64,000 nt of DNA from Alphaproteobacteria bacterium (GTDB lineage: Bacteria; Pseudomonadota; Alphaproteobacteria; UBA6615): NCBI GenBank assembly GCA_009694135.1, contig SHVS01000004.1:29047-93046 (forward strand). The letters run 5' to 3'. The position numbers and the translations under genes were made by a program. Under the pieces are notes generated by a model that saw only the letters and a program-made list of their open reading frames with translations, made no database searches and was not told the origin of the DNA. This document shows, piece after piece, positions 41,864 through 51,356 of the stretch. Every line of letters begins with the position of its first letter. Position 1 is the stretch's first letter.

Positions 41864-42888
41864 TCTTCCGGTCCCCGGCCGCGCGCTTGTCGCACCAGCA
41901 GCGCCTGAATGCGGAAAAACTGCTTTACCGGCATGGCCGGCGATCCGACCACTCGGTCAGCGGCAGCGATGTCGCGCATGACCCCGGCTTGGGCGCCGAT
42001 TTGCGCACCGCGACCGATATGCAAATGGCCGGCGATCCCCACTTGTGCCGCCACGGTAACTTGATCCTCTAGGGTCGCGCTACCAGCGATCCCGGCTTGT
42101 GCGACCACCACACAGTTACGTCCCACCACGACGTTATGCGCGATTTGCACCAGATTGTCGATGCGCGATCCCGCGCCGATGACCGTGTCATTACTGCCGC
42201 CCCGATCGATCGTGGTGTTGGCTCCGATCTCGACATCGTCTTCGACCACCACGCGGCCAAGCTGCGGCATATCGATAAATCCGCTCGGCCCGAGGACGAA
42301 CCCGAAGCCGCGCTCGCCAATACGGGCCCCAGCGTGAATCTGGCAGCGGTTACCGATCACGCAGTAGCGCAAGGAGGCATTGGGCGCGATCACCGTGTCC
42401 GCGCCAATGACGACCCCTGGACCTACAGTCACTTGCGGCCCCAGCCGCACGCGATCGCCGATGACGGCTCCGGCGCCGACCACCGCATAGGGGGCGATGC
42501 TAACGTCATTTCCTAGCTGGGCGCTTGGATCGATGGCTGCCTTGGGGTCGATTCCCGGTGTAATTCGAACCGTGGGATAGAACGCTCCGGCTATCAGGGC
42601 GAAGGCCAAATAAGGATTGGCCGTAACCAGCCGCGCCATGCCGGCAGGTGCGTGATCGGCAAATTTAGGCGCCAGCACGCATGCGCCGGCCTTGCTGGCA
42701 CGCAACGCGTCGACGTAGCTCGGGTTATCGAGAAAACTCAGCTCGGTCGGTCCGGCGCGGTCGAGCGGGGCCACGTCATCGATCTGAACCTCGGTAACGG
42801 CACCGGGCACCAACTCCGCTTTAGCGAGTCCGGCAAGTGTTCCGAGGGTGAACGGTCCCGCGCGGGTGAAGAACCGCGGATCAGCCAT
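41860..42888 (-). CDS. lpxD: UDP-3-O-(3-hydroxymyristoyl)glucosamine N-acyltransferase LpxD
   Basis: 342 aa. An N-terminal uridine-binding domain (MADPRFFTRAGPFTLGTLA) is followed by a hexapeptide beta-helix with the catalytic His in IAHNVVVGRNCVVVAQAGIAGS and a C-terminal arm. It performs the third step of lipid A synthesis. It starts 11 bases after the skp stop and is coupled to fabZ. Confidence 0.96.
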   Translation of the reverse strand: MADPRFFTRAGPFTLGTLAGLAKAELVPGAVTEVQIDDVAPLDRAGPTELSFLDNPSYVDALRASKAGACVLAPKFADHAPAGMARLVTANPYLAFALIAGAFYPTVRITPGIDPKAAIDPSAQLGNDVSIAPYAVVGAGAVIGDRVRLGPQVTVGPGVVIGADTVIAPNASLRYCVIGNRCQIHAGARIGERGFGFVLGPSGFIDMPQLGRVVVEDDVEIGANTTIDRGGSNDTVIGAGSRIDNLVQIAHNVVVGRNCVVVAQAGIAGSATLEDQVTVAAQVGIAGHLHIGRGAQIGAQAGVMRDIAAADRVVGSPAMPVKQFFRIQALLVRQARGRGPEE

Positions 42889-42899
42889 CGCTTCCGGCG

Positions 42900-43583
42900 T
42901 CAGGGCTTAACATCTGCCGCATTTTTTATCGCGACCGAGTTGATGGGGATATCCGGCAAGCGCTTGTTGAGTCGCGCCATGACATCGTCGGTCACGTCAA
43001 GCGCCGCCGCCGCGTACAAGACCTGCGAACTCTGGATTACGATATCAACGCCGCGCTCCTCGGCCAATTTGGCGACAACTTCGACCAAGGCGCTGGTGAT
43101 ATAGCGATTAACTCCTTCGTTCGTGGCCGTCAGCCAGCGGCGCGCTTCGGTAACCTTGCGCTCCAAGTCGCTGACTTTCTTTTGCAGGTCCTGCCGCTTC
43201 TTGGCGTAGGCATCAGCCGAAAGGATTGTTTGCTGCGTCTGCAGGGTCCGTTCTTCTTCCTTGAGCGCCTCTCCCTCGACACTAATTTTCTTCTGCAGAT
43301 CGTCCCTGATCGCTTCAATTTTCGATTTAGCCGACTTGGCCGCATCGCTTTTTTCAAGCATCGCTTGCGCATCGATGATCGCGACAACCGGCACCTTGAG
43401 CTTGGCAGCCGGTGCCGCCGTCGCTGCTGGAGCCGGCTTAAGCGGCGCAGCTGCAGGGGCAGGAGCTTGAGCGGGCGCTTTGGGTGCGGTCGCCGGAGCA
43501 TTTTGCGCATAAAGAGGCAGATCAAGCGCGCCGACGAGGGCCATTACGCCGGCGACGATCAATCCTCGTGTCAGTCCATTCAT
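42900..43583 (-). CDS. skp: OmpH/Skp family periplasmic chaperone
   Basis: 227 aa. Signal peptide MNGLTRGLIVAGVMALVGAL, a long Pro/Ala/Lys linker, then the OmpH domain with VVAIIDAQAMLEKSDAAKSA and a coiled-coil pair of helices. Skp escorts unfolded outer membrane proteins to BAM. The linker of roughly 45 residues (Ala/Pro-rich repeats) is longer than in E. coli Skp. It sits directly after bamA, matching the bamA-skp-lpxD order. Confidence 0.92.
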   Translation of the reverse strand: MNGLTRGLIVAGVMALVGALDLPLYAQNAPATAPKAPAQAPAPAAAPLKPAPAATAAPAAKLKVPVVAIIDAQAMLEKSDAAKSAKSKIEAIRDDLQKKISVEGEALKEEERTLQTQQTILSADAYAKKRQDLQKKVSDLERKVTEARRWLTATNEGVNRYITSALVEVVAKLAEERGVDIVIQSSQVLYAAAALDVTDDVMARLNKRLPDIPINSVAIKNAADVKP

Positions 43584-43663
43584 GCACGTGCCCTTCCGCT
43601 AACGTCTGCCCGAGCCGGCGGAGCATACCCGGAACCGATCGGGCAGGCTCGGCGCTTTACCGA

Positions 43664-45943
43664 TCAGAATCGGGTTCCGAAATTCATCCGGAACAGCTCG
43701 GTTTTGTCTTCATCCTCTTTGACCACCGCTTTTGCAATGTCAATGCGCAAAGGACCAAAGGGAGAACGCCAGGCGAGGCCAAATCCAACCGATGCCCGCG
43801 CCATGCCGGAATCGACCAGGGTTGGGCCCTTCTCGACCGCGCCGGTCAAGGTCCCAACGTCTGCGAATAGTTTGCCTGAAAAGCCGAGCTCTTTGGGCAA
43901 TCCGAGCGGGAAGCTCAATTCGATCGTGCCTGTGGCGGACAGGGTGCCGCCGATCGCGTCGCCGGTCACGGTATCGCGCGGACCAACGCCGGAGGTTGTA
44001 AAACCGCGCAGGTTGTTCCCGCCCACGAAGAATCGATCGAGAACCCTAACTTCGTCTTTCAGCGGCACAATGTAACCGGCCTCGGCGCTAAATCCGAGGG
44101 AGACACTGCGATTGAAGAACGGAATGAAATAGCCGGCTCCGGCCGTGGTTCGAGTGTAGAACACGTCGCCGCCGAGGCCAGCCAGGTCGACCCCCGCGCT
44201 CAGAAAGTAGCCTTCGGTCGGATCCAAACGGGTGTCGAGCCGGTCGTAGAACAGATCATTGGAGATCACCGAAGCGATGAAGGTTCCCGCCTGATCCTGG
44301 ATCACTTGCGACGCATTGGCGTCGACGTTGGCGATCTTCTGTTGGGTGATGCTGTAACGAATGTTGTGACGTAAATTCTCGCTTAATTGGTAACCAGACC
44401 GCAAAGCGCCGCCGGTGTCGTCCTGCTGGAACGAACTCTGATCCTCGCGGTTGGTGATGCGCCGGAAGATATCGAAACCCACGGACAGATCGCGGTCGAG
44501 AAAATACGGTTCAGTGAAGCTCAGATCGACCTGCTGTTGCACCTGCGCCAGGGTTAGGCTGAGCCGTAAGTCTTGGCCGCGTCCAAGCAGGTTGCGCTCA
44601 CGTAAAGTAATGTCGCCAAGTGGACCAACGGCCGTCGAGTAACCGGCTCCGAAAGACAACTCGCCAGTCGCTTTTTCCTCGACTTCGATCGTGACGACGG
44701 CGCGGTCCGGCGCGGAGCCAGGCTGCTGGCTGACTTCAACTTTATTGAAAAAATTCAGATTGACGATGCGCTGGCGCGATCTCCGGATCGCGTCCGGATC
44801 ATAGGCGTCGCCTTCCTCCAGCAACACTTCGCGGCGAATGACCTTATCCAGGGTGCGCTCGTTGCCGACAATATCGATGCGCTCGACATAAACACGCGGG
44901 CCCTCCTGCACTTCGAACACAATAGAAACGGTCAGGGCTTCGCGGTCACGTTGCACGGAAGGGCGGACCGTGACGAAAGCGTATCCAAGGCGCCCAACCG
45001 TGGCGGTAATCGCGCGCACGGTTTCGTCGACCTTGCGTGAATCGTAAAACTTGCCCTGTTTCGCGGCAACCAGGGCGGTAAGCTGAGCGGGATCAAGATC
45101 GCGCAGCTTGCTGGTCAAATTGATCTCGCCAAACTTGTAGCGCTGCCCCTCTTCGACGGTGAATGTTATGATGAAGGCTTCACGATCCGGGGTCAGCTCG
45201 GCGACTGCTGAAGCTACCCGGAAATCGGCGTAGCCCTCAGCCAGATAGAAGCGGCGCAGTTGTTCACGGTCAAGGGCGAGCCGATCTGGGTCGTAGGTGT
45301 CGTTCTGCGTTAATATCCGCCACCAGGCGCTCTCGTTAGTCACGATCACGTCCTTGAGGCGGCTATCGGAGAACACTTCGTTGCCGATGAAGGTGATCGT
45401 GCGGACGTTGGTCTGTGGCCCTTCGTTGATCTCGAAAACTAGATCGACACGGTTTTCCGGCTGTTGAATGATCTTGGGCTCGACGGTGGCGGCAAACCGG
45501 CCATTGCGCCGATATACCTCGATCACCCGTTGAACGTCGGATTGGACGCGCGTGCGGCTGTATACAACGCGTGCCTGCGAGGTCACTTCGGCGGCCAGGG
45601 CCTCGTCCGTTATGCGGCGATTGCCCTCGAACGCAACCCGATTCAGGATCGGATTTTCGACGACTTGGACGATCAAAGCGCGGCCATCACGTTGCAATGT
45701 GACGTCGCTGAATAGTCCGGTCGCGAAGAGAGCCTTAAGCGAGGCGTCTACTTTCTGTTCGTCGTAGGGCTGCCCGGGAGCGATCGACATATAGCTCAAG
45801 ACGGTCGCCGGCTCGATTCGCTGCGAACCCACGACGCGTATTTCGGAAATGATACCGATGCCTTGCGCCCGCACCGACGATTCGGCGCCGAACAGCACCG
45901 CGATCACGATGACGGCAATGGCACATAACACGCGGCCAGCCAT
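43664..45943 (-). CDS. bamA: Outer membrane protein assembly factor BamA
   Basis: 759 aa. Signal peptide (VLCAIAVIVIAVLFGAESS), five POTRA domains (first begins EIRVVGSQRIEPATV, further ones at EVTSQARV, RTITFIGNEVFSD, RYKFGEINL and VERIDIVGNERTLDKVIRRE), and a C-terminal beta-barrel ending with the outer-membrane signature MNFGTRF and terminal Phe. It inserts beta-barrel proteins. The ATG at 45943 is chosen over 45961 because GGAAGGGGGAG is well placed for it. Confidence 0.97.
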   Translation of the reverse strand: MAGRVLCAIAVIVIAVLFGAESSVRAQGIGIISEIRVVGSQRIEPATVLSYMSIAPGQPYDEQKVDASLKALFATGLFSDVTLQRDGRALIVQVVENPILNRVAFEGNRRITDEALAAEVTSQARVVYSRTRVQSDVQRVIEVYRRNGRFAATVEPKIIQQPENRVDLVFEINEGPQTNVRTITFIGNEVFSDSRLKDVIVTNESAWWRILTQNDTYDPDRLALDREQLRRFYLAEGYADFRVASAVAELTPDREAFIITFTVEEGQRYKFGEINLTSKLRDLDPAQLTALVAAKQGKFYDSRKVDETVRAITATVGRLGYAFVTVRPSVQRDREALTVSIVFEVQEGPRVYVERIDIVGNERTLDKVIRREVLLEEGDAYDPDAIRRSRQRIVNLNFFNKVEVSQQPGSAPDRAVVTIEVEEKATGELSFGAGYSTAVGPLGDITLRERNLLGRGQDLRLSLTLAQVQQQVDLSFTEPYFLDRDLSVGFDIFRRITNREDQSSFQQDDTGGALRSGYQLSENLRHNIRYSITQQKIANVDANASQVIQDQAGTFIASVISNDLFYDRLDTRLDPTEGYFLSAGVDLAGLGGDVFYTRTTAGAGYFIPFFNRSVSLGFSAEAGYIVPLKDEVRVLDRFFVGGNNLRGFTTSGVGPRDTVTGDAIGGTLSATGTIELSFPLGLPKELGFSGKLFADVGTLTGAVEKGPTLVDSGMARASVGFGLAWRSPFGPLRIDIAKAVVKEDEDKTELFRMNFGTRF

Positions 45944-45973
45944 GGGCTCCCCCTTCCACATGGTGCGCGACCG

Positions 45974-47119
45974 TCAGGACAACATGCCAAACACCTGCCG
46001 CACAAACGGCAGTCGCATGACATCGTTGAAGGTCGCGAAGATCATCAATCCCAGTAGTAGCGCCAAGCCCAAACGCAGGCTGATCTCCTGCCAGCGAAGG
46101 CTCGGTGGCTTTCCCCGCACCGCCTCATAAAGGTAGAAGACCAGATGCCCGCCGTCCAGGGCGGGGATCGGCAGCAGATTAATAACGCCGAGCGTCACCG
46201 ACAGATAGGCGGCAAAGAATACCGCCCCGAGCAGCCCGGATTCGGTCGCCGCGACGCTCGACATCTGCGCGATGCGCACTGGCCCGCCGAGTTCATCGAA
46301 GCTGCGATCACCTACGATCATCTGTCCGACGGCGATGAAAAAAACCGAACCGAGCCGAACCGTCTGGCGCCCCGCTTCCCAAACCGCGGTGACGGGGTCG
46401 TGACGCTTGAATTCGCCGGCCGGGACCTTCACGCCCAGAACCCCGATGCTGACCTTCTCGCCGAGCGGAGAATCGCGCTTCTCGACGCGCGGGGTTGCCT
46501 TGATCTCCAGTTCGCGTTCGGTGCGCAGCAGGCGCAGGGTGACTGGCTGGCCGGGTTCGAGTTGGATCAATTGGGCCAGTTCCTCGAACCGGCTTACGCC
46601 CCGTCCATTGACGGACAGGATCACATCGCCGGGTTGGAGCCCCGCTTCCTCGGCCGCCGAACCGGGGACGATCTCGGCAATGCGCGCGGGCGTAAAGGCC
46701 TGCCCGACAGTCGCGAAAACGACCGCGAAGACAGTGATCGAGAAAACGAAATTGGCCATCGGTCCGGCGAGCACAATCAGCATCTTCTGCCACGGCCGCT
46801 TGGAGACAAAGGCGCGCTCGCGATCTTGGATGAATTCATGCGCGAAGGCGGTCTCGTCCGGCGTCAAATCGCCCTGACCGAGCATCTTGACGTAACCGCC
46901 CAGCGGCAACAGGCTAAATTTCCATCGGGTTTCCGCGCGGTCGGTAAAGCCGAAAATCTCCGGCCCAAAGCCGATGCTGAAAACTTCGATGCGCACATTG
47001 TTCCAACGGGCGAGCAGATAGTGGCCGAGTTCGTGAATAAACACGACCGGCGTGAGCACGACCAAAAACCAGAAGATGGCTTCCAGCGGGCTGGAGAATA
47101 GCTCGGCAAGAGCCCCCAT
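45974..47119 (-). CDS. rseP: Site-2 intramembrane zinc metalloprotease RseP
   Basis: 381 aa. Zinc motif HELGHYLLARW, GFGPEIFGF, a PDZ domain (GSAAEEAGLQPGDVILSVNGRGV) and the second active-site region NLLPIPALDGGHLVFY in membrane helices. It cleaves anti-sigma factors and leftover signal peptides. A GTG at 47131 would add four residues; the ATG at 47119 is preferred. It lies between dxr and bamA, the normal order. Confidence 0.95.
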   Translation of the reverse strand: MGALAELFSSPLEAIFWFLVVLTPVVFIHELGHYLLARWNNVRIEVFSIGFGPEIFGFTDRAETRWKFSLLPLGGYVKMLGQGDLTPDETAFAHEFIQDRERAFVSKRPWQKMLIVLAGPMANFVFSITVFAVVFATVGQAFTPARIAEIVPGSAAEEAGLQPGDVILSVNGRGVSRFEELAQLIQLEPGQPVTLRLLRTERELEIKATPRVEKRDSPLGEKVSIGVLGVKVPAGEFKRHDPVTAVWEAGRQTVRLGSVFFIAVGQMIVGDRSFDELGGPVRIAQMSSVAATESGLLGAVFFAAYLSVTLGVINLLPIPALDGGHLVFYLYEAVRGKPPSLRWQEISLRLGLALLLGLMIFATFNDVMRLPFVRQVFGMLS

Positions 47120-47148
47120 CCGTCTTCGCACCTATGTCAACGGTCAAG

Positions 47149-47204
47149 CGTAGCTTATTGACTCACAAACAGAATCTAAGATCAAGCCGCAAAATCAAGC
47201 TACG
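47149..47204. repeat. Inverted repeat in AT-rich gap between dxr and rseP
   Basis: CGTAGCTT (47149-47156) and AAGCTACG (47197-47204) are perfect eight-base arms with a 40-base AT-rich interior, placed right after the dxr stop and before rseP. The rest of this block is tightly packed, so the gap may hold a promoter for rseP-bamA or a leader structure. I could not place -35 and -10 elements convincingly. Confidence 0.4.
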
Positions 47205-48392
47205 TTAGGCGAGCTGCACCACGTTGCGTCGGCGCAACAGTGACCGGGCGTGTGCCCGGGCGACGCCGTCGAGCGCCATGACATCGGCGATCGATCCAAT
47301 CGCCGGGATCGATTCACGCGCGAGAGTGTCCTCGACCGCGGCCGCGATGTCGAGGAAGCCGATCTGCCCCTCGAGGAAGGCTTTCACCGCGACTTCGTTG
47401 GCGGCATTGAGCACGATCGGTGCGCCACCGCCAGCCTGTAGGCTTTCGCGCGCCAAGCGAAGCGCGGGAAAGCGGGTCGCGTCCGGTGCCTCGAAAGTAA
47501 GCTGGCCGAGGCGAGCGAGGTCAAGACGCGCGGAAGGGGTCGCCATGCGTTGCGGCCAAGCGAGTGTATAGGCAATTGGCGTGCGCATGTCCGGCGTGCC
47601 GAGCTGCGCGAGAACTGAGCCATCGACATAGGCGACCAGCGAGTGGACCACCGACTGCGGGTGAATCAGGATCTCGATCCGCTCCTCGGGCACGCCGAAC
47701 AAATGATGCGCCTCGATCAGTTCCAGCCCCTTGTTTATCATCGTGGCGCTGTCGACCGAAATCTTGGCGCCCATGTCCCAGACCGGATGGGCGACCGCCT
47801 CGCGCGGTGTCACGTCGCTCATCCGCTTGCGGTCGAAGCTGCGGAACGGCCCGCCGGACGCGGTCAAGATCAGCCGCTCGACTTCCTCGATGCGCCGCCC
47901 GGTGAATACCTGAAAAATTGCGTTATGCTCGGAATCGACCGGCAGCAGCGTGGCGCCGCTGCGTGCGGCCGCCGCGGTCATCAGCCCGCCGGCGCATACC
48001 AGGCTTTCTTTATTGGCGAGCGCCACCAGCGCGCCGCGATCCACTGCCGCCATGGTCGCCGGCAACCCGACCGCTCCAACGATCGCCGCCATCACCCATT
48101 CCGCCGGCCGCGCCGCGGCTTCGATGACGGCTTGTGGTCCGGCGGCGGCTTCCACATCGCTGCCGGACAGCGCTTGCTTAAGGTCACGGAAACGCGAAGG
48201 GTCGGCCACGACGGCTAGCCGCGCCCCCAGACGGCGCGCTTGCTCGGCCAGGCGTTCGACATTGGTATTGGCGACCAGCGCCTCGACGGCGAAGCGGCCC
48301 GGCGCACGATCGAGCAGATCGATCGTGCTCATGCCGACCGAGCCGGTCGAACCGAGAATGGTGACGCTGCGCTGGGCGCCGTTCAGCGCCAT
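47205..48392 (-). CDS. dxr: 1-deoxy-D-xylulose 5-phosphate reductoisomerase
   Basis: 395 aa. NADPH motif GSTGSVGMSTIDLL, substrate and metal motifs LLPVDSEHNAIFQ and LTASGGPFRSF, and METLVIHPQSVVHSLV-like EILIHPQSVVHSLV. It commits carbon to the MEP isoprenoid pathway, feeding UppS next door. It overlaps the end of cdsA by 10 bases. Confidence 0.97.
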   Translation of the reverse strand: MALNGAQRSVTILGSTGSVGMSTIDLLDRAPGRFAVEALVANTNVERLAEQARRLGARLAVVADPSRFRDLKQALSGSDVEAAAGPQAVIEAAARPAEWVMAAIVGAVGLPATMAAVDRGALVALANKESLVCAGGLMTAAAARSGATLLPVDSEHNAIFQVFTGRRIEEVERLILTASGGPFRSFDRKRMSDVTPREAVAHPVWDMGAKISVDSATMINKGLELIEAHHLFGVPEERIEILIHPQSVVHSLVAYVDGSVLAQLGTPDMRTPIAYTLAWPQRMATPSARLDLARLGQLTFEAPDATRFPALRLARESLQAGGGAPIVLNAANEVAVKAFLEGQIGFLDIAAAVEDTLARESIPAIGSIADVMALDGVARAHARSLLRRRNVVQLA

Positions 48393-49201
48393 CCGGGCGG
48401 TCCCTGGTCCAAGCCCGTAGTAGCAACCAGGAGTGCAAGCACTGGGGCCGCGGTCATCAGGCCATCGATTCGGTCAAGCACGCCGCCATGGCCGGGGATC
48501 AGGTGGCCGAAATCCTTCACGCCGAAGTGGCGCTTGACCGTGGATTTGAGCAAGTCGCCAGCCTGGGCGACCAGCGCCAGCCCGCTGGCCACGGCAGCCA
48601 GGCGCCAAGGCGCATCGAACTGCATGACGAGCGCAAAGCCGGCGGCAAAAAGAGCGGCGCCGGCCACGCCACCGGCAAGCCCAGACCAAGTCTTCCCCGG
48701 GCTGATCCTGGGCGCCAGACGCGGACCGCCGATGCCGCGCCCAACCATATAGGCGCAGCTATCGGTCGCCCAAATCGTGGTGAGCAGCCAGACCATGAGC
48801 AAGGCTCCATCTTCGACAGTCGCCATCAGCCACAGGCAGGCAATGCCCGGCAAGGAAAGATAGAGCGCGCCCGATGCCGCCCAGCCACGTTGTGCACCCG
48901 CCGCCGCAGCCGCGGCCAAGGACAAAAACGCGGCGAGCGCGCCGGCCGGCGCGCCACCCGCGAGGGTGTAAGCCAGCAGCACGCCGCCCGGCGTCACCGT
49001 CAAAAGTGTGAGCGCCGGTCGCGGTAAGCGTGTGACGCGCGCCCATTCAAAAGCGCCGATGGTCAGCGCGCCAGCCATCATCGCCAGGAACCACATACCG
49101 CCAGCAAAGGTCCCGGCCAGCGCAAGCGGAGCCAATACCACCGATGAGGCGATACGCAGGACAAGCTCGTGGCGTCCGCGCGCGGACGTCTCTATCGCCA
49201 C
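48383..49201 (-). CDS. cdsA: Phosphatidate cytidylyltransferase CdsA
   Basis: 272 aa integral membrane enzyme making CDP-diacylglycerol, with about seven to eight helices and the C-terminal CDP-OH-type signature (GRGIGGPRLAPRISPGKTWSGLAGG ... LKSTVKRHFGVKDFGHLIPGHGGVLDRIDG, shown in part). The frame is open to 49282 inside uppS, but GTG 49201 has GGAAG eight bases upstream, spanning the uppS stop; this gives the family length and avoids a long overlap. Confidence 0.92.
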   Translation of the reverse strand: MAIETSARGRHELVLRIASSVVLAPLALAGTFAGGMWFLAMMAGALTIGAFEWARVTRLPRPALTLLTVTPGGVLLAYTLAGGAPAGALAAFLSLAAAAAAGAQRGWAASGALYLSLPGIACLWLMATVEDGALLMVWLLTTIWATDSCAYMVGRGIGGPRLAPRISPGKTWSGLAGGVAGAALFAAGFALVMQFDAPWRLAAVASGLALVAQAGDLLKSTVKRHFGVKDFGHLIPGHGGVLDRIDGLMTAAPVLALLVATTGLDQGPPGWR

Positions 49202-49205
49202 CGAG

Positions 49206-49940
49206 CTAGCTTCCGGTGGCGCCAAAACGGCGTTCGCGGTGGATGAATTCGTTGATCGCGCCTTCGAGTTCGGCGCGGCCAAATTCTGGCCACAGGATGT
49301 CGAGGAACACGAGCTCGGTATAGGCGGATTGCCACAGCAGGAAATTGCTCAGGCGCTTCTCGCCGCCGGTGCGAATGAGCAAATCGGGATCCGGCAACTC
49401 CGCCGTCAGCAGGTGACGACCGATCAGGTTTTGGTCGATGTCCTCGGGCGCGATCTGGCCGCTCACCGCAGCGCGGGCGATCGAGCGCAGCGCCAGGGTC
49501 ATCTCTTGCCGCGAACCATAGGACAGGGCGACGGTGAGGTTGAGCCCCGTATTGGCGCGGGTCAGTTCCTCGGCATTGGCGATGGTTGCGACGATGTCGC
49601 GCGGGAGTGCGTCGCGCTCGCCGATCACCCGCACGCGCACGCCGTTCTTGTGCAACTCGCCGACCTCGCTCAGCAGGTAGCGTCGCAAAAGCCCCATCAA
49701 ATCGTCGATTTCGGTTGGCGAGCGCTTCCAGTTCTCGGAGCTGAAGCCATATAAGGTCAGGTACCCGATACCGAGTTCCGCCGCCGCTTTTACGCTGCGA
49801 CGCACGGCATCGGCCCCACGCCCATGCCCAGCCGTGCGCGGCAAACCGCGCAGCTTCGCCCAGCGCCCATTGCCGTCCATGATGATGGCGACATGTGTCG
49901 GGACGCGGGCCTCCTGGCCGTGGGTCGCCTCGCTGTGCAT
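49206..49940 (-). CDS. uppS: Undecaprenyl diphosphate synthase UppS
   Basis: 244 aa cis-prenyltransferase. It has HVAIIMDGNGRWAKLRGLPR with catalytic Asp, GHGRGADAVR, TLYGFSSENWKR, RTGGEKRLSNFLLWQSAYTEL and the end INEFIHRERRFGA. It makes the carrier lipid for peptidoglycan. The start lies six bases after the frr stop region, and cdsA follows four bases after its stop. Confidence 0.97.
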   Translation of the reverse strand: MHSEATHGQEARVPTHVAIIMDGNGRWAKLRGLPRTAGHGRGADAVRRSVKAAAELGIGYLTLYGFSSENWKRSPTEIDDLMGLLRRYLLSEVGELHKNGVRVRVIGERDALPRDIVATIANAEELTRANTGLNLTVALSYGSRQEMTLALRSIARAAVSGQIAPEDIDQNLIGRHLLTAELPDPDLLIRTGGEKRLSNFLLWQSAYTELVFLDILWPEFGRAELEGAINEFIHRERRFGATGS

Positions 49941-49945
49941 GGCGC

Positions 49946-50500
49946 CTAGACTTGCATGATGTCTTTTCCTTTGCGCTCAAGCAGATCGTCGATCTTCGCG
50001 ATGTGCTCGTCGGTAAGCTTTTGCACCTCGGCGCCGCGCTTTTTGTGCTCGTCCTGGGTTATCTCGCTGTCTTTTTCCAGGCGCTTGAGCGCATCCATGC
50101 CATCGCGGCGCACGTTACGCACGGCGACGCGGGCGTGTTCGGCGTATTTGGCCGCGATCTTGGCCAGCTCGGTGCGGCGTTCGGTGGACAGCTCGGGGAG
50201 CGGCACGCGCACGAGCTGCCCATCAACCTGCGGATTGACGCCGAGATTGGCGTCACGGATGCCCTTCTCGACCGCCTTGACCAGGCTCTTGTCCCATACC
50301 TGTATAGTGAGCAGGCGCGGCTCGGGCGCGCTCAGCGTGCCGACCTGCGTCATCGGCACGTTGTTGCCATAAGCGGAGACTTGCACGGAGTCGAGCATCG
50401 CCGTGGATGCTCGATTGGTCCGCAAGCCGGACATTTCTTTTTGCAGCGTCTCAACCGCGCCCAGCATACGGCGACGGAGGTCCTTTGGATCGGTGCTCAC
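49946..50500 (-). CDS. frr: Ribosome recycling factor
   Basis: 184 aa. Signature [39 protein letters not shown] and [10 protein letters not shown] with long coiled helices. It disassembles terminated ribosomes with EF-G. The start is a GTG at 50500 with AGGTGA from the pyrH stop region as ribosome-binding site, so it is coupled to pyrH. Confidence 0.97.
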   Translation of the reverse strand: MSTDPKDLRRRMLGAVETLQKEMSGLRTNRASTAMLDSVQVSAYGNNVPMTQVGTLSAPEPRLLTIQVWDKSLVKAVEKGIRDANLGVNPQVDGQLVRVPLPELSTERRTELAKIAAKYAEHARVAVRNVRRDGMDALKRLEKDSEITQDEHKKRGAEVQKLTDEHIAKIDDLLERKGKDIMQV

Positions 50501-50504
50501 GGGA

Positions 50505-51263
50505 TCACCTCATCTCTGGGTCGGCGATCAATGTATGTCGCCCGCGGTTCATTACCGCATCGGCGAAGCCGCCCGGGTTACGCATGGAAAATACCAGGAT
50601 CGGAATGTGGTTTTCGCGCGCCAGCGAGATCGCGGTCGCATCCATGACCTTGAGGTCGCGCGAGAGAACATCGAGGTAGGTCAGCTTTTCGTGGCGGATC
50701 GCCTTCTGATTTTTGACCGGATCGGAATCATAGACGCCGTCCACCTTGGTCGCCTTGAGCAGGCATTCACAACCCATCTCCGAGGCGCGCAAGGCGGCCG
50801 CCGTGTCGGTAGTAAAATATGGGCTGCCGGTGCCGGCGGCGAAGATCACGACGCGGCCCTTCTCGAGATGGCGCAACGCCCGCCGGCGGATATAGGGCTC
50901 GCAGATCGTCTGCATCTGAATGGCGGACAAGACGCGCGTCTGCAGTCCCAGCCGTTCCAGCGCCCCTTGCAAGGCGAGCGCGTTTATCACGGTCGCCAGC
51001 ATTCCCATGTAATCGGCGGTCGCGCGCTCGATGTTCTTGGCCGCCGCTTCGACGCCGCGGAAAATATTCCCGGCTCCGACCACGACGCACACTTGCACAC
51101 CAAGCGCCAGTACCGTGCGAATGTCTTCGCACACTCGGACAACCGCCGGGGCATCGAGGCCGAACGACCCCTCACCCATCAGCGCTTCGCCTGAGAGTTT
51201 TAGAAGAACACGGCGAAATTTCGGCTGTTCGGCCGTCGCGCTTGGCGCCTTCGCCTTGACCAC
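50505..51263 (-). CDS. pyrH: Uridylate kinase
   Basis: 252 aa amino acid kinase fold that phosphorylates UMP. It has [40 protein letters not shown] and DGVYDSDP. The frame is open to a GTG at 51320, but the GTG at 51263 has a GGGGGGAT ribosome-binding site directly upstream and gives the standard length with a short N-terminal extension before the conserved core. Confidence 0.95.
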   Translation of the reverse strand: MVKAKAPSATAEQPKFRRVLLKLSGEALMGEGSFGLDAPAVVRVCEDIRTVLALGVQVCVVVGAGNIFRGVEAAAKNIERATADYMGMLATVINALALQGALERLGLQTRVLSAIQMQTICEPYIRRRALRHLEKGRVVIFAAGTGSPYFTTDTAAALRASEMGCECLLKATKVDGVYDSDPVKNQKAIRHEKLTYLDVLSRDLKVMDATAISLARENHIPILVFSMRNPGGFADAVMNRGRHTLIADPEMR

Positions 51264-51356
51264 AGATCCCCCCTGCTGCCCGACCGGGGCTGCCCGGATC
51301 GGCCGCGTCCTTATAGCCACGCGGCTCGATTCCCGGCAAGGCTCGGCAGGTGGTTT

